From: Pipra filicauda
Taxonomy: Eukaryota; Chordata; Aves; Passeriformes; Pipridae
DNA: 64,000 nt
NCBI RefSeq assembly: GCF_003945595.2
Contig: NW_024104084.1
Location: 868,001-932,000 of the forward strand
Reading direction: 5' to 3'
Shown: positions 50,501-62,476 of the stretch, in pieces
How the letters are laid out: each line of letters starts with the position of its first letter
Position numbering within the stretch: the stretch's first letter is position 1
Position numbers and translations under genes: made by a program
Notes under the pieces: model-generated
The model's input: only the letters and a program-made list of their open reading frames with translations
Databases searched by the model: none
What the model was told of the DNA's origin: nothing

Positions 50501-52117
50501 ATATTAATAATATTGATTGATTCTAATAATATAATAAGGTAAAGATGCACTTCTTTGAAATGATATATGGAGGAAGCAGGGGGAGAGGGAGATACTTTTC
50601 CTGAGCAGATTGAATTGGTTTGCACCTCTCTGAAAGCTAAACTAGAGAAAACTCAGTTTTCTTGCCTGAGCTCTGTTTCTTGTCCATTATTTCTCCTGAG
50701 CCAGGCAGAAACTTGATTCCTCTTTCTCTAGGATCGGGTCTTTGCCTGGCAGGGGCACAGAAGGGACCTGAGAAACTTCCAGGAGCATTTTTGTCAACAA
50801 GTTCAGTCCACATCAAAACAGTATTAGTCCTAGAGAGCTCTTTTTCAACACAGAATTGCAATAAAGTGTTTGATTTTTTTCCCCACACCTTTTGTCAGCA
50901 TTTAAGGGATGGGGGGAAAAACAGGGTGGAAGTAATATATATTCTGTGATACGTAAAATGTATAATTGACAAGAAAGGACTTTGCAGAGCAGCTACACAC
51001 CTGCCCAAAATCCTGGTGAAGTCTTCAGAAAAACTCTATCTTGCCTGCAGCAGTGTTTGGATTGGGCCTGAATTTACGGGCAGTTCTGCAAGATGCCGCT
51101 GGTTGAAGCAGGAGCGGCCAATAGTACGTGATGCCTTAAGGTTGTTGCTCACCTAAAACCAGATACACAGACCTGAATACTTCTGAATTTCTTAACTACT
51201 CCCTCTTCAACAATAGGCTGCCTTATCTAGGTAAGCTAGTTCACTCCTGCTATACCATTCAGCTTCAAATGTCTCGTTCCAGTGTCCGTATGGTAGTTTC
51301 AAGATGGTTTGCATTTCATTACGCTTTTTTTTTTTCAGTTTACAGGGCAAGTGTTTTTCTTTTGTGAGCATTTAATTGCTTTTAAACACGATTTATTTGA
51401 TCGTATTCCATCTTCAATAATACATGGATGAGGATGCAATTTTTCACCCTCTTTTATATTGTTATTCAATTATGTTATTCTGTGGGATTTGTTCTGGTTT
51501 GTGCATTCGGACGGAGCCTGGCCATTTTTTTACTTTACTTTCCTTCTTCCTATCTTTTTTTTTATTTATATGGTTCTATTTTTTTTTTTCCTTTTAGAAA
51601 AAGAAATCTCATTCAAGATACTGGCAGTAAATGAGAAAAGTAGGAGTGGAAGTGAGGAATGGGCAAGACAAGCAACAAAAATGCTTTGGCAAAGTCTTTA
51701 AAAGCATACCATTGCTTCATGTTTATTTGCAAGAGGGGATGCAGTCATTTTTGATACCAAAGAAAAGAGTATCTTAGAAATTATTTAGCTCCAGGTTTAG
51801 TCACTGACAGAGAAGGGAGAAAAAAAAGTGAGGCAACCCACAGAAGCACTGGCAGGAAAAGATCTTGCACATAAAGATCTTGCAGAAGAGAAGGGTGCTA
51901 GAGTGGTGCTAGTTTTTACATTCTACTATGGATTAGGGAAAGCTAACAACAAATTAAACAAACAAATAAATAAACAAGAAACACAAGTGTTGCCCTTCCT
52001 TGTGAATTATTTGTAATGGTTAATACACCTCAGAGCTGCTCCTTTTAAATTGCTGCCTGTGCCTGCAGCTTCATTCAAAGGAAGGGCATTATCTGGTGGG
52101 TGAGGGCGGGCGGTTAG

Positions 52118-52251
52118 GATGCCTCGGTTCTAATCACAGCGTGGATAATTACTCACCAACACTCTCTGATGGAGTCACTTAAGCTCGGTGCCTTCAGGCC
52201 TGATCTGAAACCTGTTGAATCAATGGAAAGATTCTCATTGGCTCCAGTGAG
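52118..52251 (+). repeat. Ancient MIR-like SINE followed by GGCCTGATC-type repeat
   Basis: TCGGTTCTAATCACAGCG, about 50 bases later GAGTCACTTAAGCTCGGTGCCTTCAG, parallels the MIR core (TTCTAATCCCAGC...GTCACTTAACCTCTCTGTGCCTCAG). It is followed by GGCCTGATCTGAAACC and a TCAATGGAAAGATTCTCATTGGC stretch typical of another very old amniote repeat. Confidence 0.55.
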
Positions 52252-53211
52252 CTATTGATCTTTCATTTCCCCAACTGCAATATTAGTCCAGTCAGAGTTT
52301 ATTTTATTTTATTTATTTTTTTGTTGGTTTTTTTTAGGTGGGAGAAGTTAATGGCATAAATTTGACATTTACTTTTTTCTACTTAAAGGTTTTAGTGTAT
52401 CTCTGATGGTAAATGTATTACATCAGTCCCTTTCAGTGTAGACCCAGAATATATGCTTTCAAAAAACACTCAGTGAAGACACGGAAAATTAGCTTTGCTC
52501 ATTTCACTTATAAATACATATTTGTCCCAGTTCTGCTAAGAAAGGGTCAATGGCAATTTTGTCAATTTTATTTTTGTGAGTAGGATTCAGCATCTGTGTA
52601 CAGGAATATCATCATTCACTGATTCAGGATCTTGATTTGTATTTTTTTTCCTTCTTTTAGTGAATCACATACATACTCTTCATTGTTATGGCAACTGAGG
52701 GAGCTTCAAAGCAAGGATTTGATGAAGGGCTACATCCCACCTTTCTTCTTTAAGGCTTGATCCAAACTTGTTTGCAGCATGATTTGGATCAAACTGAAGG
52801 TACCTGCCTTCACGGGGTCAGTAAAAAGAGCAAGTTCCCTCTAGACAAGTGTTCTTCTGCCCTCACTACGGGCAGATGGAATTGGCAGTCGTCACCCATT
52901 TGCTGAGTACCGACCCAACACTCTCTGAAGTCAATAGTTAGACTCTGACCCAGCCTCACAAACAAGACAGACACTGTGTGAATCCTTAAACAGTGATGTG
53001 AATATCCCTGACTTTGGCAGAGCAAGGTAGTCCAGAAGGTAGCTTTCACTGCTGCTACCCAAGGTGTAGGTTATTGTGCGGAATAAACAATATACCACTG
53101 TCCTCAGGTATCCAGCCACAACAAACTTAATTTAGTAACATTTTCATTAAAGAGGAGGGTTTCAGGTTATCTCCTGCAGCGAAGATCTGACAAACAAATG
53201 AATCAGGCTCC

Positions 53212-53309
53212 TTGTTTGTTTGTTTGTTTGTTTTAATTATTATTTGAGTTATAGTTTTACTTAGTTCATCGATAGCAATGTATGTGGGATTTTTTTGTTT
53301 GTTTGTTTG
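53212..53309 (+). repeat. Two (TTTG)n blocks, GRE-like
   Basis: TTGTTTGTTTGTTTGTTTG begins at 53212 and TTTGTTTGTTTG at about 53297. In RNA these match the GU-rich element UGUUUGUUUGU known to be bound by CELF proteins. Confidence 0.8.
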
Positions 53310-55263
53310 AGGTCTTTTTTTGGTGTTTCCACCCCATCTGTGCTTATGTCTTTTATGAAATAAATGGAGAAGCTGGAGTGTGCATGTGGTTATGTGTGTG
53401 TGTAGAGTCGATTATCTAACCCCTAGTCTATTTGAAATCATCACAGTGCACTCAAGTCAATGATATTCTGTCAAAGGTGGAGAGGAAGCGTGCGTGCAGT
53501 GTGAGTGCGTGAACGTGATGCTGTTTGATTGCCTGAAATCCAACTAAGTCTCAGTTTCAAAGGCCCGGGGGCAGCAGAGAAAGTATTTGTTTGTTTAATT
53601 ATTTATATATTTACTTAGCTTTACTGACAGTGTTTGCAGATTGGGGGGGGGGGGAGAGGAAAAAGCTGAAGAAGGAATGTTGGGTTCTTGTTTGGAGGGG
53701 AATGTGTGTTGTATTAGCCTCAATCTGTTCTCCTATATAACGTCTGCTTTGTGGTGTTGAATGATCATTTGTTACTGACCGGCTCATTGAAAAAGGCCAG
53801 ATAGGTGCTGGTAGAATTAGATTTCGCGAGTTTATTCATAAAAGGAGTTGCACAATAGGTGTGTCACTCCCCTGTCTTTTCCCCTATACCGCTCCAGGGA
53901 CAGGACTTCTGGCAGCAGCCTCTTAATTCAAAAAGAAATAGCTGAGCCACCAGCAAACTCAGTGACCCTGCTCCGTGCTGCCTGACAAAAGGCACAGGTC
54001 CAATGACCAGGTGAGCCCCCCATTCCTCTGGTTCAGGTCTCCATCCTTGTCCTCTGCACTTGCTGTTCAAGTGCAGCACCCAGGCTCTCACTGGCTGGGC
54101 TTCCATCCAGGACTAGTTCTTCACCCTCTCTTCCCAGCCTTCCTTATCTGGTTGCAGGTACAGGTGTGGGTGTGTGGACCAAAGGCTCAGATCCACCGCT
54201 GGGATCAGGTCCGTTCCCCAGGTGCCGCTCCAGGCTCACTGCCGATTTCCCACAATGTCCTTCTCTGCCTAGCTGTGCTCATGAGTCATTTATTTTCCAT
54301 AGCCTACCTCTGCTGCTGCAGACCTCTTTCCTTGGCTCTCACCGTTGCTGTTCACACCACTCTTCCCTTGTTTCGGCTCTGCCCTCGCGCCATCGCTGGC
54401 TGTCACCCCTGTGGAGAGCACTTCACCAGTTCATGTTGCGAGTCACCACTTGGATTCTCTCAGACCACGTTAGCTGTCTCTCCTCTCCTTTCCCAGCTCT
54501 TTTCTAAACAGGTTTTGGGAAACGGAAACCATACTGTCCAAATATCTTCAGAAAGCAAAACAGCTCCGAGTAGCAGCAGAAAGACTCTCACTCACAAAAT
54601 ATGCACAAACACAGATACACAAACAGATATATTTCTGCACATAGACAGAAGAAGTGGGCTTTTTTTCCCCTCTTTTGAGGTTCAAAGGTCGATGTCGTCT
54701 TTCAAAGATAAAAAAAAAAAATAATGCTGTAAGTCTGTAATTTCGCCAAGGCGATTGCACCTCTTTATTTTTTAACATTTCTTGTTTCATTAAATCAGCA
54801 GCTGATTTCTCACACCTGAACAAAAATCCTACATACATTTTCCTTTGCGTTCTTCAAACCATGATCTTATTCATAACTACTCCTGGCAGTCCATTCTGGG
54901 ACTACAGTTCACCTTCTTGCAAAAATATTTTTCCCTGCTGTTTTGAAACATAACTACCTCTCACTTCCAGGACCCCTCTCTAGCAACCCCAAATCAAAGC
55001 AAGAAGACAAAATAAGCCTTTGATGTGGTGCTGCATCAGAGTCTTCTTCATTCAAAGGTAGGTAGGAAGGGATTAGAAGCCTATTTCTAGCCCAGTCCTC
55101 TTACTAACCTTCCGTATCCTGCCAGATCCCTTTCCTAGACCTTGTTCTTCCTCAGTTTGCTATGTGTAAAGAAGAATTTGTGTTATCCAGCTTTGCAAAG
55201 AGCTTTGTGTGTGTTTAAGGCAGAAGTCATGCTGTAGCTTTAGCGGTGATGGTCTAAGGTTAT

Positions 55264-55438
55264 AAATGAGAAAACATTTGTAAGGAGAGGTAATATCTTT
55301 TATTAGTCCAGCTGATACAGCTGAGGAAAAAAAAGACAGATTTCCTTGCATGCCTGAAAGTTTGTCTATTTTTTTTTCCAACTGTATCAGTTGGTCCAAT
55401 AAAAGATATTACCTCTCCCAGCAATTCTTGTCTCATTT
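55264..55438. mobile_element. 175-bp near-perfect palindrome, MITE-like element
   Basis: The two halves are inverted copies meeting at GCATGC (55348-55353). The left arm runs AAATGAG, GGAGAGGTAATATC, TTTTATTAGTCCA, GCTGATACAG. The right arm runs CTGTATCAGTTGG, TCCAATAAAAGATATTACC, TCTCCCA, CTCATTT. Matching continues almost to the centre. Such structures are typical of foldback elements or nonautonomous DNA transposons (MITEs). A GTTGGTCCAATAAAAGATA-like motif recurs in sauropsid genomes as far as I recall. Target-site duplication is not clear. A snap-back RNA would form a long hairpin. Confidence 0.75.
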
Positions 55439-56986
55439 CAGGTATAAAGCATGTAGGCTGATTATTTAGGCCTGGTGTTTTTCTGTGTTGAGGAATTAGA
55501 CATGTCCTCACCCAGCTGGCCAGGCAAAAAGCATCCCAGGTTGGTGTCCCCGTCTTTCACCTTCTATGATCAGCATCAGTGGCCATCTCACAGGTTTCGA
55601 AGGTGCAGAGAAACTCTGACAGGCCCTGTTTTCTGATCCTGAAGATGTCCTTTCTTTTCTGTTGTTCTGCTCCCTTCCAAAGCACCACATGCCCTCTCCT
55701 CACCCCTATGACTGTGATTTATTTATAAAATTGCTGCATGTATATGTGCGTGTATATGTGTGTGGGCAACCACACAAACATCCCCAAGCTGCCGAGCAAG
55801 CTGATGAGCATTTTCTAATGTATTTAGTAAGTAATAATGCAAACCACAAGCAAAAAGTACAGCAAGAAGAACAGGTAAAATTAAGCCAGGGAATACGTTG
55901 GAAGGAAGGGACTTTTTTCCACAGCTGTGAATAAATTGCAGCCCCCTCCATGGCTGGGAGAAGCATTTGGGCTTTTTTAGTTTGATTCATTTTCATTGTT
56001 GAAAATACTGGGCAACTGAAAAGAATCCAGAAGCAGGTAGCAGGTTTTCAGACACGGCAAAATCTGACTCGTATGCATAAGGCAGCGGTAGTCAGAGGAC
56101 CGCTATTACTTATGCTTGGCTTTACTACCAGGGAAAGCGTCGGATCATCTATTCAGATCAGGATAGTCAGCTATGCCAAAGGTTTAATCAAATATTAAAC
56201 ATGGTCAGTAAACTTAAACCAATGTTAGACGTGCGGGAGTTCTGCTCCTTTTCAAGCAAGCACTCCAAGAGGGGAAAGTTTTCTTCTGTCTCTCTCTGAT
56301 TGAGATCTTTTGCGGCTGGAGGGATTCTTTTTTCGTACAGGGATCCACACTCCTGTAAGTCTAGGTAAAAGATGTGCATGTGGGTGTTCTCATGTGTGTT
56401 TCTTGCCCTGTTAAGTTGTTTTTTTCCCCACAAGTCCATATCTTTCTCGCTCAGATCATTTCCCATACGCTGCTAATTGTTCACCCCATACATTTTGCTG
56501 TCCATCTGTCCCTCTCCAAATACAGTATTTTCTCTCTTGCACTCCCTCTCATCATCTGTTCAACAGAATTAGAAAGGTACGTGCATGTAGATGTTTGCAT
56601 GTGCGTATTTGCAAACCCGTGCAGGTAAATGCGTGTGTCTGGCTGCTTATTGATAAATAATACACTTAGAAAGACACATCTGCCTCCTTCTTATGTACAT
56701 TTGGGCTGTATTTACACCCTCCAGCCCTTATTTATTCTGGCTGAGGACAGCCAGAGGTAGAACATTTTGCAGGGAGTTATGGTTTACGATGATACCTCTC
56801 CCTTCTATTATTCATTCTCTCTGATTTTTATCTAATCTCTCTTTGATTGTCCTGGTGCAGCTTAAGAGACAAAGTGAATTTTTATTACATCATCAATATA
56901 ATCTCCAGCTAATCAGCATCTGTGTGCATTACCATGCCCCCTTTGGCTTTTCATCTGTGTCCATAAATAATAAAAATAAGGGCCGG

Positions 56987-57024
56987 TTTTTGTGTGCGTG
57001 TGTGTGTTTTTGTGTGTGTGTGTT
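56987..57024 (+). repeat. GT-rich tract in intron 1
   Basis: TTTTTGTGTGCGTGTGTGTG, TTTTTGTG and TGTGTGTG blocks; UG-rich in the transcript. Confidence 0.85.
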
Positions 57025-58732
57025 GGTATCAGGAGGAGAGTCCCAGCTGCACTTTTTCATTTCAGCCAGCTTGTTTTAGCAACATTGGACCCAGATTTGT
57101 GCAGATTGTCTTGACTATTGCCCAGATTAATTTCCTGGTGCCTAATGCTTAAATCATGGAAACAATTAAAGCGGACGAATCCATACAAATCTCGCAGCAA
57201 CTGAACTTTACTGTTAACTTGTACACACATTTCCATGGTGTTACAGGCCCAGTGCCAGTGGAGTGTGACATAGGTAATGTATACCCCTACATGGGTGTTC
57301 AACCTCTAAATCTTTAGCGTGTACTTGATACACTTTCTTGGGTAGAAAGGATAGTACATTGCATGTCTTTGAACGGGAAGCTCGGAGACCAGATTTTTGG
57401 CTTTTGATTGCTGATATTTTTCCACAGCTTGCTGTGTAGCACTTAGCCTGCCACTCAGGTCCACAAATTTTGCAGAGTTGAGCTCCTATACATTTTTTTC
57501 TCCTCCCTTTCCAGCTCTGGAAGAACAATGAGGATAATACCTCCCCATAAAGTAAGACTTCTGCCGTACTTTGAAATTCTCATTCTCTGTACAGATGCAT
57601 TGTGAATTTTAAACAGAATCATTCTGCTTTCTCTTTAAAATACCCTGATTTGGCAGAGCAAGGCAATGGCAGTGCCTCTCTGTTAAGCAGGCAGATTTCA
57701 GATTGGCTTCCCAGTGGCTTAGGGTGATACTCGCATCCGATACACAAACTGCAACGCTTGCGTCCCACTCTGCAGTGCCAGGATTAGTCCTTTACATGTT
57801 GTCCAAGACTGATCACAAACACTGTGCCAGAGTTCAATTAGATCCAACAAAGTCTTCAATGAAAAAAAGGCACATACACTTATGGACAAATTTCAGACCG
57901 ATAAACTAAAGAGCAGCGAACCCTTTGGGAAAGAGCCTGGCCCTCTTCCAGATGAAATGTAGTTATGGTATAGAGCCGTCCATCTAGCAAAGTGTGCGCT
58001 TAATTCATATTGTGGAAAGCCTCCCAGAACGCAATAGGTTCTTAAAGTTGAGCAGGTGCTTAAATGCTTTGCTGGATCTGTGGAAATCTGCAGTTCAGAT
58101 GAAATAATTAAGCGTAGGGGTGTTACAGAATCCAAGTGAAAAGCATAATTCTGTGACTCAGAAATACACTCCTTCATAGCCGTGACAGAACACTGAAATA
58201 ATGAAAGAAACACTCTGTACCTTGAACACCTTGCAGTGAGGATCAGGTGGAGACCCCTCCTGTATTTCAAAATATTTCCTTTCTGAATTCTTTTTTCATG
58301 GACAGATTCTGATTAGATTTGGCTTGGGAATGGGATTTGCTCTGAGCAAACAGAAATACAGAATATTTTCAGTTCTCATCTTCTGTTTTCTTTTTTTATA
58401 CCAAACCCTTTTCCCTGGCCCCTCCAGCTCCACTCCCTGTTTTGACAAACCAGCTCATTTATCAGATGGGAAAAGAAGATGGGGGGAACAGAAATATTTT
58501 TGGTTGCTTCTGTTTTGCATGATATAATCCCCCTCTCCGCTTAGCACCTCCGTAAATAGGAGTTCCAATCTGAAATTGGTCACAGTTTATCAAACTCAGA
58601 ATGAGACCAGATTGGGTCCTGAGTCTCTATCAACCATGTAATAAAGAGACCAGAGTTTTACACTTCAGGAAGATAAAGCTGACACTTCATGTAATGTCTT
58701 CTTATTTTCCTGGATCCATTTTCTTTTTTTTT

Positions 58733-58755
58733 TTTTTTTTTTTCGTTTTTAATTT
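58733..58755. repeat. T-run microsatellite
   Basis: About twenty T in intron 1, broken by CG near its end. Confidence 0.85.
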
Positions 58756-61700
58756 TTGACATTTTTGACATTATTTGCATGTGTACCACTACGTCTCTCT
58801 TTGTTGTTTCACTATTTATTTATGTCACCTTACCCCTTCTTACACCCTTTTTTTTGCCCAGATTCCCCAAACCCAGTGGCTAAATCCCCTGAGCAGGTAT
58901 GAAACGAACATAATTCCTGGATAAAAATCTACCTTGAAGGATGAAGAGCATCCCCCGTTTGTAACTGGAAGCCATGAAAAAGAACACATCACTTATCTGA
59001 ATTTGCTGTTCATCCAAGCACTGTTTATGGAGATTTACAGTACCTTGCCTGTGCAAAGAGCTCTATTGCATGGTGTCTGCTGGAGGATTTTAGGTAGCAG
59101 TATTAGCTGTGGTATTAAAAATGCATCGAAAGGCACGGGGTGGGAGATTAGTTGGATAGAAAGACCCATGAATGAAGGGTTAATTGCATTCAAAGAGGCC
59201 ATCGTATGGAGCAGAAGAGGCAATAGGTTTCTTTTCTTCAAAATTTACTAAATAGCTGGAAACATGGTTTAATGAATTTTAATGGGATCTCTCTGAATCC
59301 TATGCATATTGCATCTGCTGACTGTAGGAAGTCAAAGTATTGTTGAAAGGGAGAGTATTGCCCTACTTTAGGTTTCACAGTTCTGTATTTAAAAAAAATA
59401 TTCTGCAACAAGCACTTTATTCAATATATATTTTTCTCCTTATTTAATTCCAGTCCCCCCCCTCCCTTCATTGCAAGTGAGAAAGACTTTCGGGATCTGT
59501 GAGCCCTCAATGCCATAGATTATTCCTCTGTTATGTAACACGTGCTTTACATTTATTGAGCCATCTTGTGCTGTCAAGATAAAGGAGGCCTTAGTATTTT
59601 TCCTTGCTTAGGAACCATTGATGAAGACATGGTGATAAGTTCTCCTCTCGGTTATATCCATGTAAATCTAGAGGAACCGACTCCCATGAATTTCTTCCAG
59701 GATTACTGTGATATAATGAGACTGAGATTTGGCCCAGTCTGGTGGGAAAAGGAAAGGAGAGAAGGTGTTGGAGTTCTCTTTCTACCTTTGGAGTGTGTAT
59801 GGGTTGGGATGGGATCTTGTGCTGTGCAACTCATTTCCACAGAAGCTCCAGCAGAGGCAGCAGAAAAGCCAATCTATTTGACTTCGATGCAACACAAGCC
59901 CAATATTCATTCACACTCTAGAAAGAGCAGGTGTAAATGGCAGTATGGCGGAAATCTTGACTGCAACATTTTCATAATGCTGATTTGCAGTGAGCCAGCA
60001 TCACCTTCAGCCTTGAAATCAAAGGGAAACTGAGGCAGGGCACGCAGTGAATTTATCTCAGAGCAGCTGTGTCTGGATCCAGCACGTATTTTTTATGTCT
60101 GTCTTCTCTACACTGAGGTTTCCTATTGCCTTGGTAACTTGAATTTTCTCTGTCACTCTTTCTCAAAATGCCAGGCACCCTCTCAGACAGCTGATAGGAT
60201 AAGGCTGCCCTACTTTTCATTAACCTGGGGCCCAGTTCTCCTTTGGGGTGCAGAGAGAATTGCTGAGACCCTCAGAAAAGAAGCTTTGAGGTTCCCTCGA
60301 AGCCAGCAGGAACTGACAGGGCTTGACATTTCGCACGATTGTGTTTAGGTCTGTGGAAGGAGAAAACTGCACCGCTTTAACTGCAGCAACATGATGGGGA
60401 TGACAAAACTTCTGTGTTAGAGACATTACAATACCTGTATAGAAATGGTTACACTGACATATAAATACACACACATACACACACACAAATAGCAGAAGGA
60501 AAGTAAAAGCATGCTGGTATTAGGCATTTTTAAATCAATATGGCTGTGCCCACCCCCCGGGAGTCTACTGGGATAATATTTTCTGCGACAAGGTGGTGTT
60601 ACACTGGCTCTGCAGATCCAGAGGGTGTCCCAGCACAGGAGCCAGACCTTCCTAAAAGCAGATGCAACCTTAGATCTGGATTTGCAGTGAGACTTTCCAG
60701 ACTGAGAACAGCAGGAGGACTTTGCACCCAGGCTTTTGTGAAGAAGAAAGACAGGTATTTAAATGCACTTCTGCAGGACTTGAGACTGGCATGACTTTAT
60801 AGTACAGAGTTGGTGTTGCTTTTGCCCCTTGTCTCCCCTCCCTCCCTCATGTATTTCAGATCTTTCCCTACTTATAAGCAGGCAGTGTGATGCTTGCTTT
60901 AATGGCACAGATAAGTTAGTTGTGCAACTTGGAACACCAGCCTTACACCACCTATCCTCCCTTTGATCTGGAATCAAAACAAAAGACGCCAGCATCACAA
61001 CGATCCTTTGCCAGGTAATGGTTACTTTGTGCGCATTGCCTTAATTCAGCTGCAAGGAGCTCTCATCTCTTTGTATCGTGCCCAGATCTGCACTCGTCTT
61101 AATACTTTATCAATGTGCCAGCAAGCTGCTTCTATTGTGGATACAGCTGTGCAGAAGCTGTCAGCAGTTTTAAGTAAAGCATTAAACAATACTTCAGGTG
61201 ACAGAAAATTGTTATTTCCTTACCCCTTCTCCAATTCTTCCCCCTTCTCCTCCCTCACCAAGCCTAGACGATGAAGCCCTTTTTTTTTTTTCTTTTTTCT
61301 TTTTTTCCCTGGTGGGACCCGTTTTCTCTCTAAGAGGTGGAGAAAAAGAGGCACAGAAATCCTTTAGAGAACCTGCAGTCTAAATGAACCTCACGAGCGA
61401 ATGGCTTGTCTTGATGGCTCATTCCCCCTCTGTTCCAGGCTAGCTGCTGGGGTGAGCCCAGAAAAGCCATCCACCTCACCCAGGCCCTGCCACAGGCAGA
61501 GCCTGTAATTCACAGCCCTATCTAGACTTTTAACATGCAGTGTTGTTGAGAATTGGGAGTTAGGAGACATAGCATTTTTTTTTTCCTAGCTCAGCTGTTG
61601 GTTTACTCTGTAGACGCTGAGCAAGTAATTTCTAGAGAAAAATTAAAACTGGCTGTCACTTTTTTTAGTGCCTACTTGTTTTGTATGCTTGTTGTGTACA

Positions 61701-62031
61701 TGCCTTGGGGAAGGGGGTCCCTACCGCAATTGGTGTTTCAAGCTGGACACTGTAAATTTGGGATTGATTTAAAAACCTCAGGATACTTAACTTGTTGGCA
61801 TTGTCTTTCTGATCTTTGCTTTACAAAACTGGATAAATAAAACTTCCACATAAAGAACTTCGAGATTTTCTGAAAAGTTAGCATTTGACAGTCACTTGAA
61901 GTATCAGGGATCAGGCCTTGTTGGAATAGCACATACTGTGTAAACAGATATTTCCTAACAGGCAGTGCTTTGCCAGATTCTTGCTAAAAGGAGTTTAGCT
62001 TGTTCTGGTGAATAATAATCAAGCCACCCCA

Positions 62032-62069
62032 TTTTTTTTTTTAAATTTTTTTTTTTTTTTTTTTTTTTG
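62032..62069. repeat. T-rich tract (T24 run)
   Basis: Two T runs split by AAA, just upstream of an intronic CpG-dense segment. Confidence 0.9.
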
Positions 62070-62181
62070 CTTCTTTTTCCTCTTCTCCAGAAGGGGTTAG
62101 TTCGGAGGCACCAACGCCTGGCAACAAAGCTTACTCCTTGTATGTTGCCTTCAGACCGACCCACTCCTAATAAATCAACTC

Positions 62182-62476
62182 CGGTTTGATACAGGCAGGA
62201 CCAAGGTCAGGCTCGCTTGACTCTAGCTGTCTCTTCCGCACACCAGATACAATGCTGCCACGTTGTGGCTCCTTCCTATCTGTTCTGCCGCACGCACTCG
62301 CCCAGCGCTCGCATCCTGCAAGAGAGCATCCCGACTTTTTCCCCGGGGAGGGCTGTTGACTCTCCAGCTCTCTCGCTGCCTGCTCAGGGATGCCATCCAA
62401 CCCCACTTGCTGCCACAACCGCCAGAGAACGAAAAAGACCCCCCTGCCAGCGATCATCAGTTATAAGCCCCTTGCG
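62182..62476. promoter_or_regulatory. Intronic CpG mini-island, candidate alternative promoter
   Basis: Sixteen CpG steps in about 295 bases, including CCGCACGCACTCGCCCAGCG and CCCCGGGG, 21 kb into intron 1. No repeat family was recognised. Alternative first exons inside a long intron 1 would be expected to sit in such DNA, but no coding exon could be identified. Confidence 0.4.

Noticed and set aside
54884..54915. ZNF143-like motif (complement of ACTGTAGTCCCAGAATG)
   Set aside because: Only a partial match to the ACTACAATTCCCAGAATGC consensus and no CpG island or promoter context.
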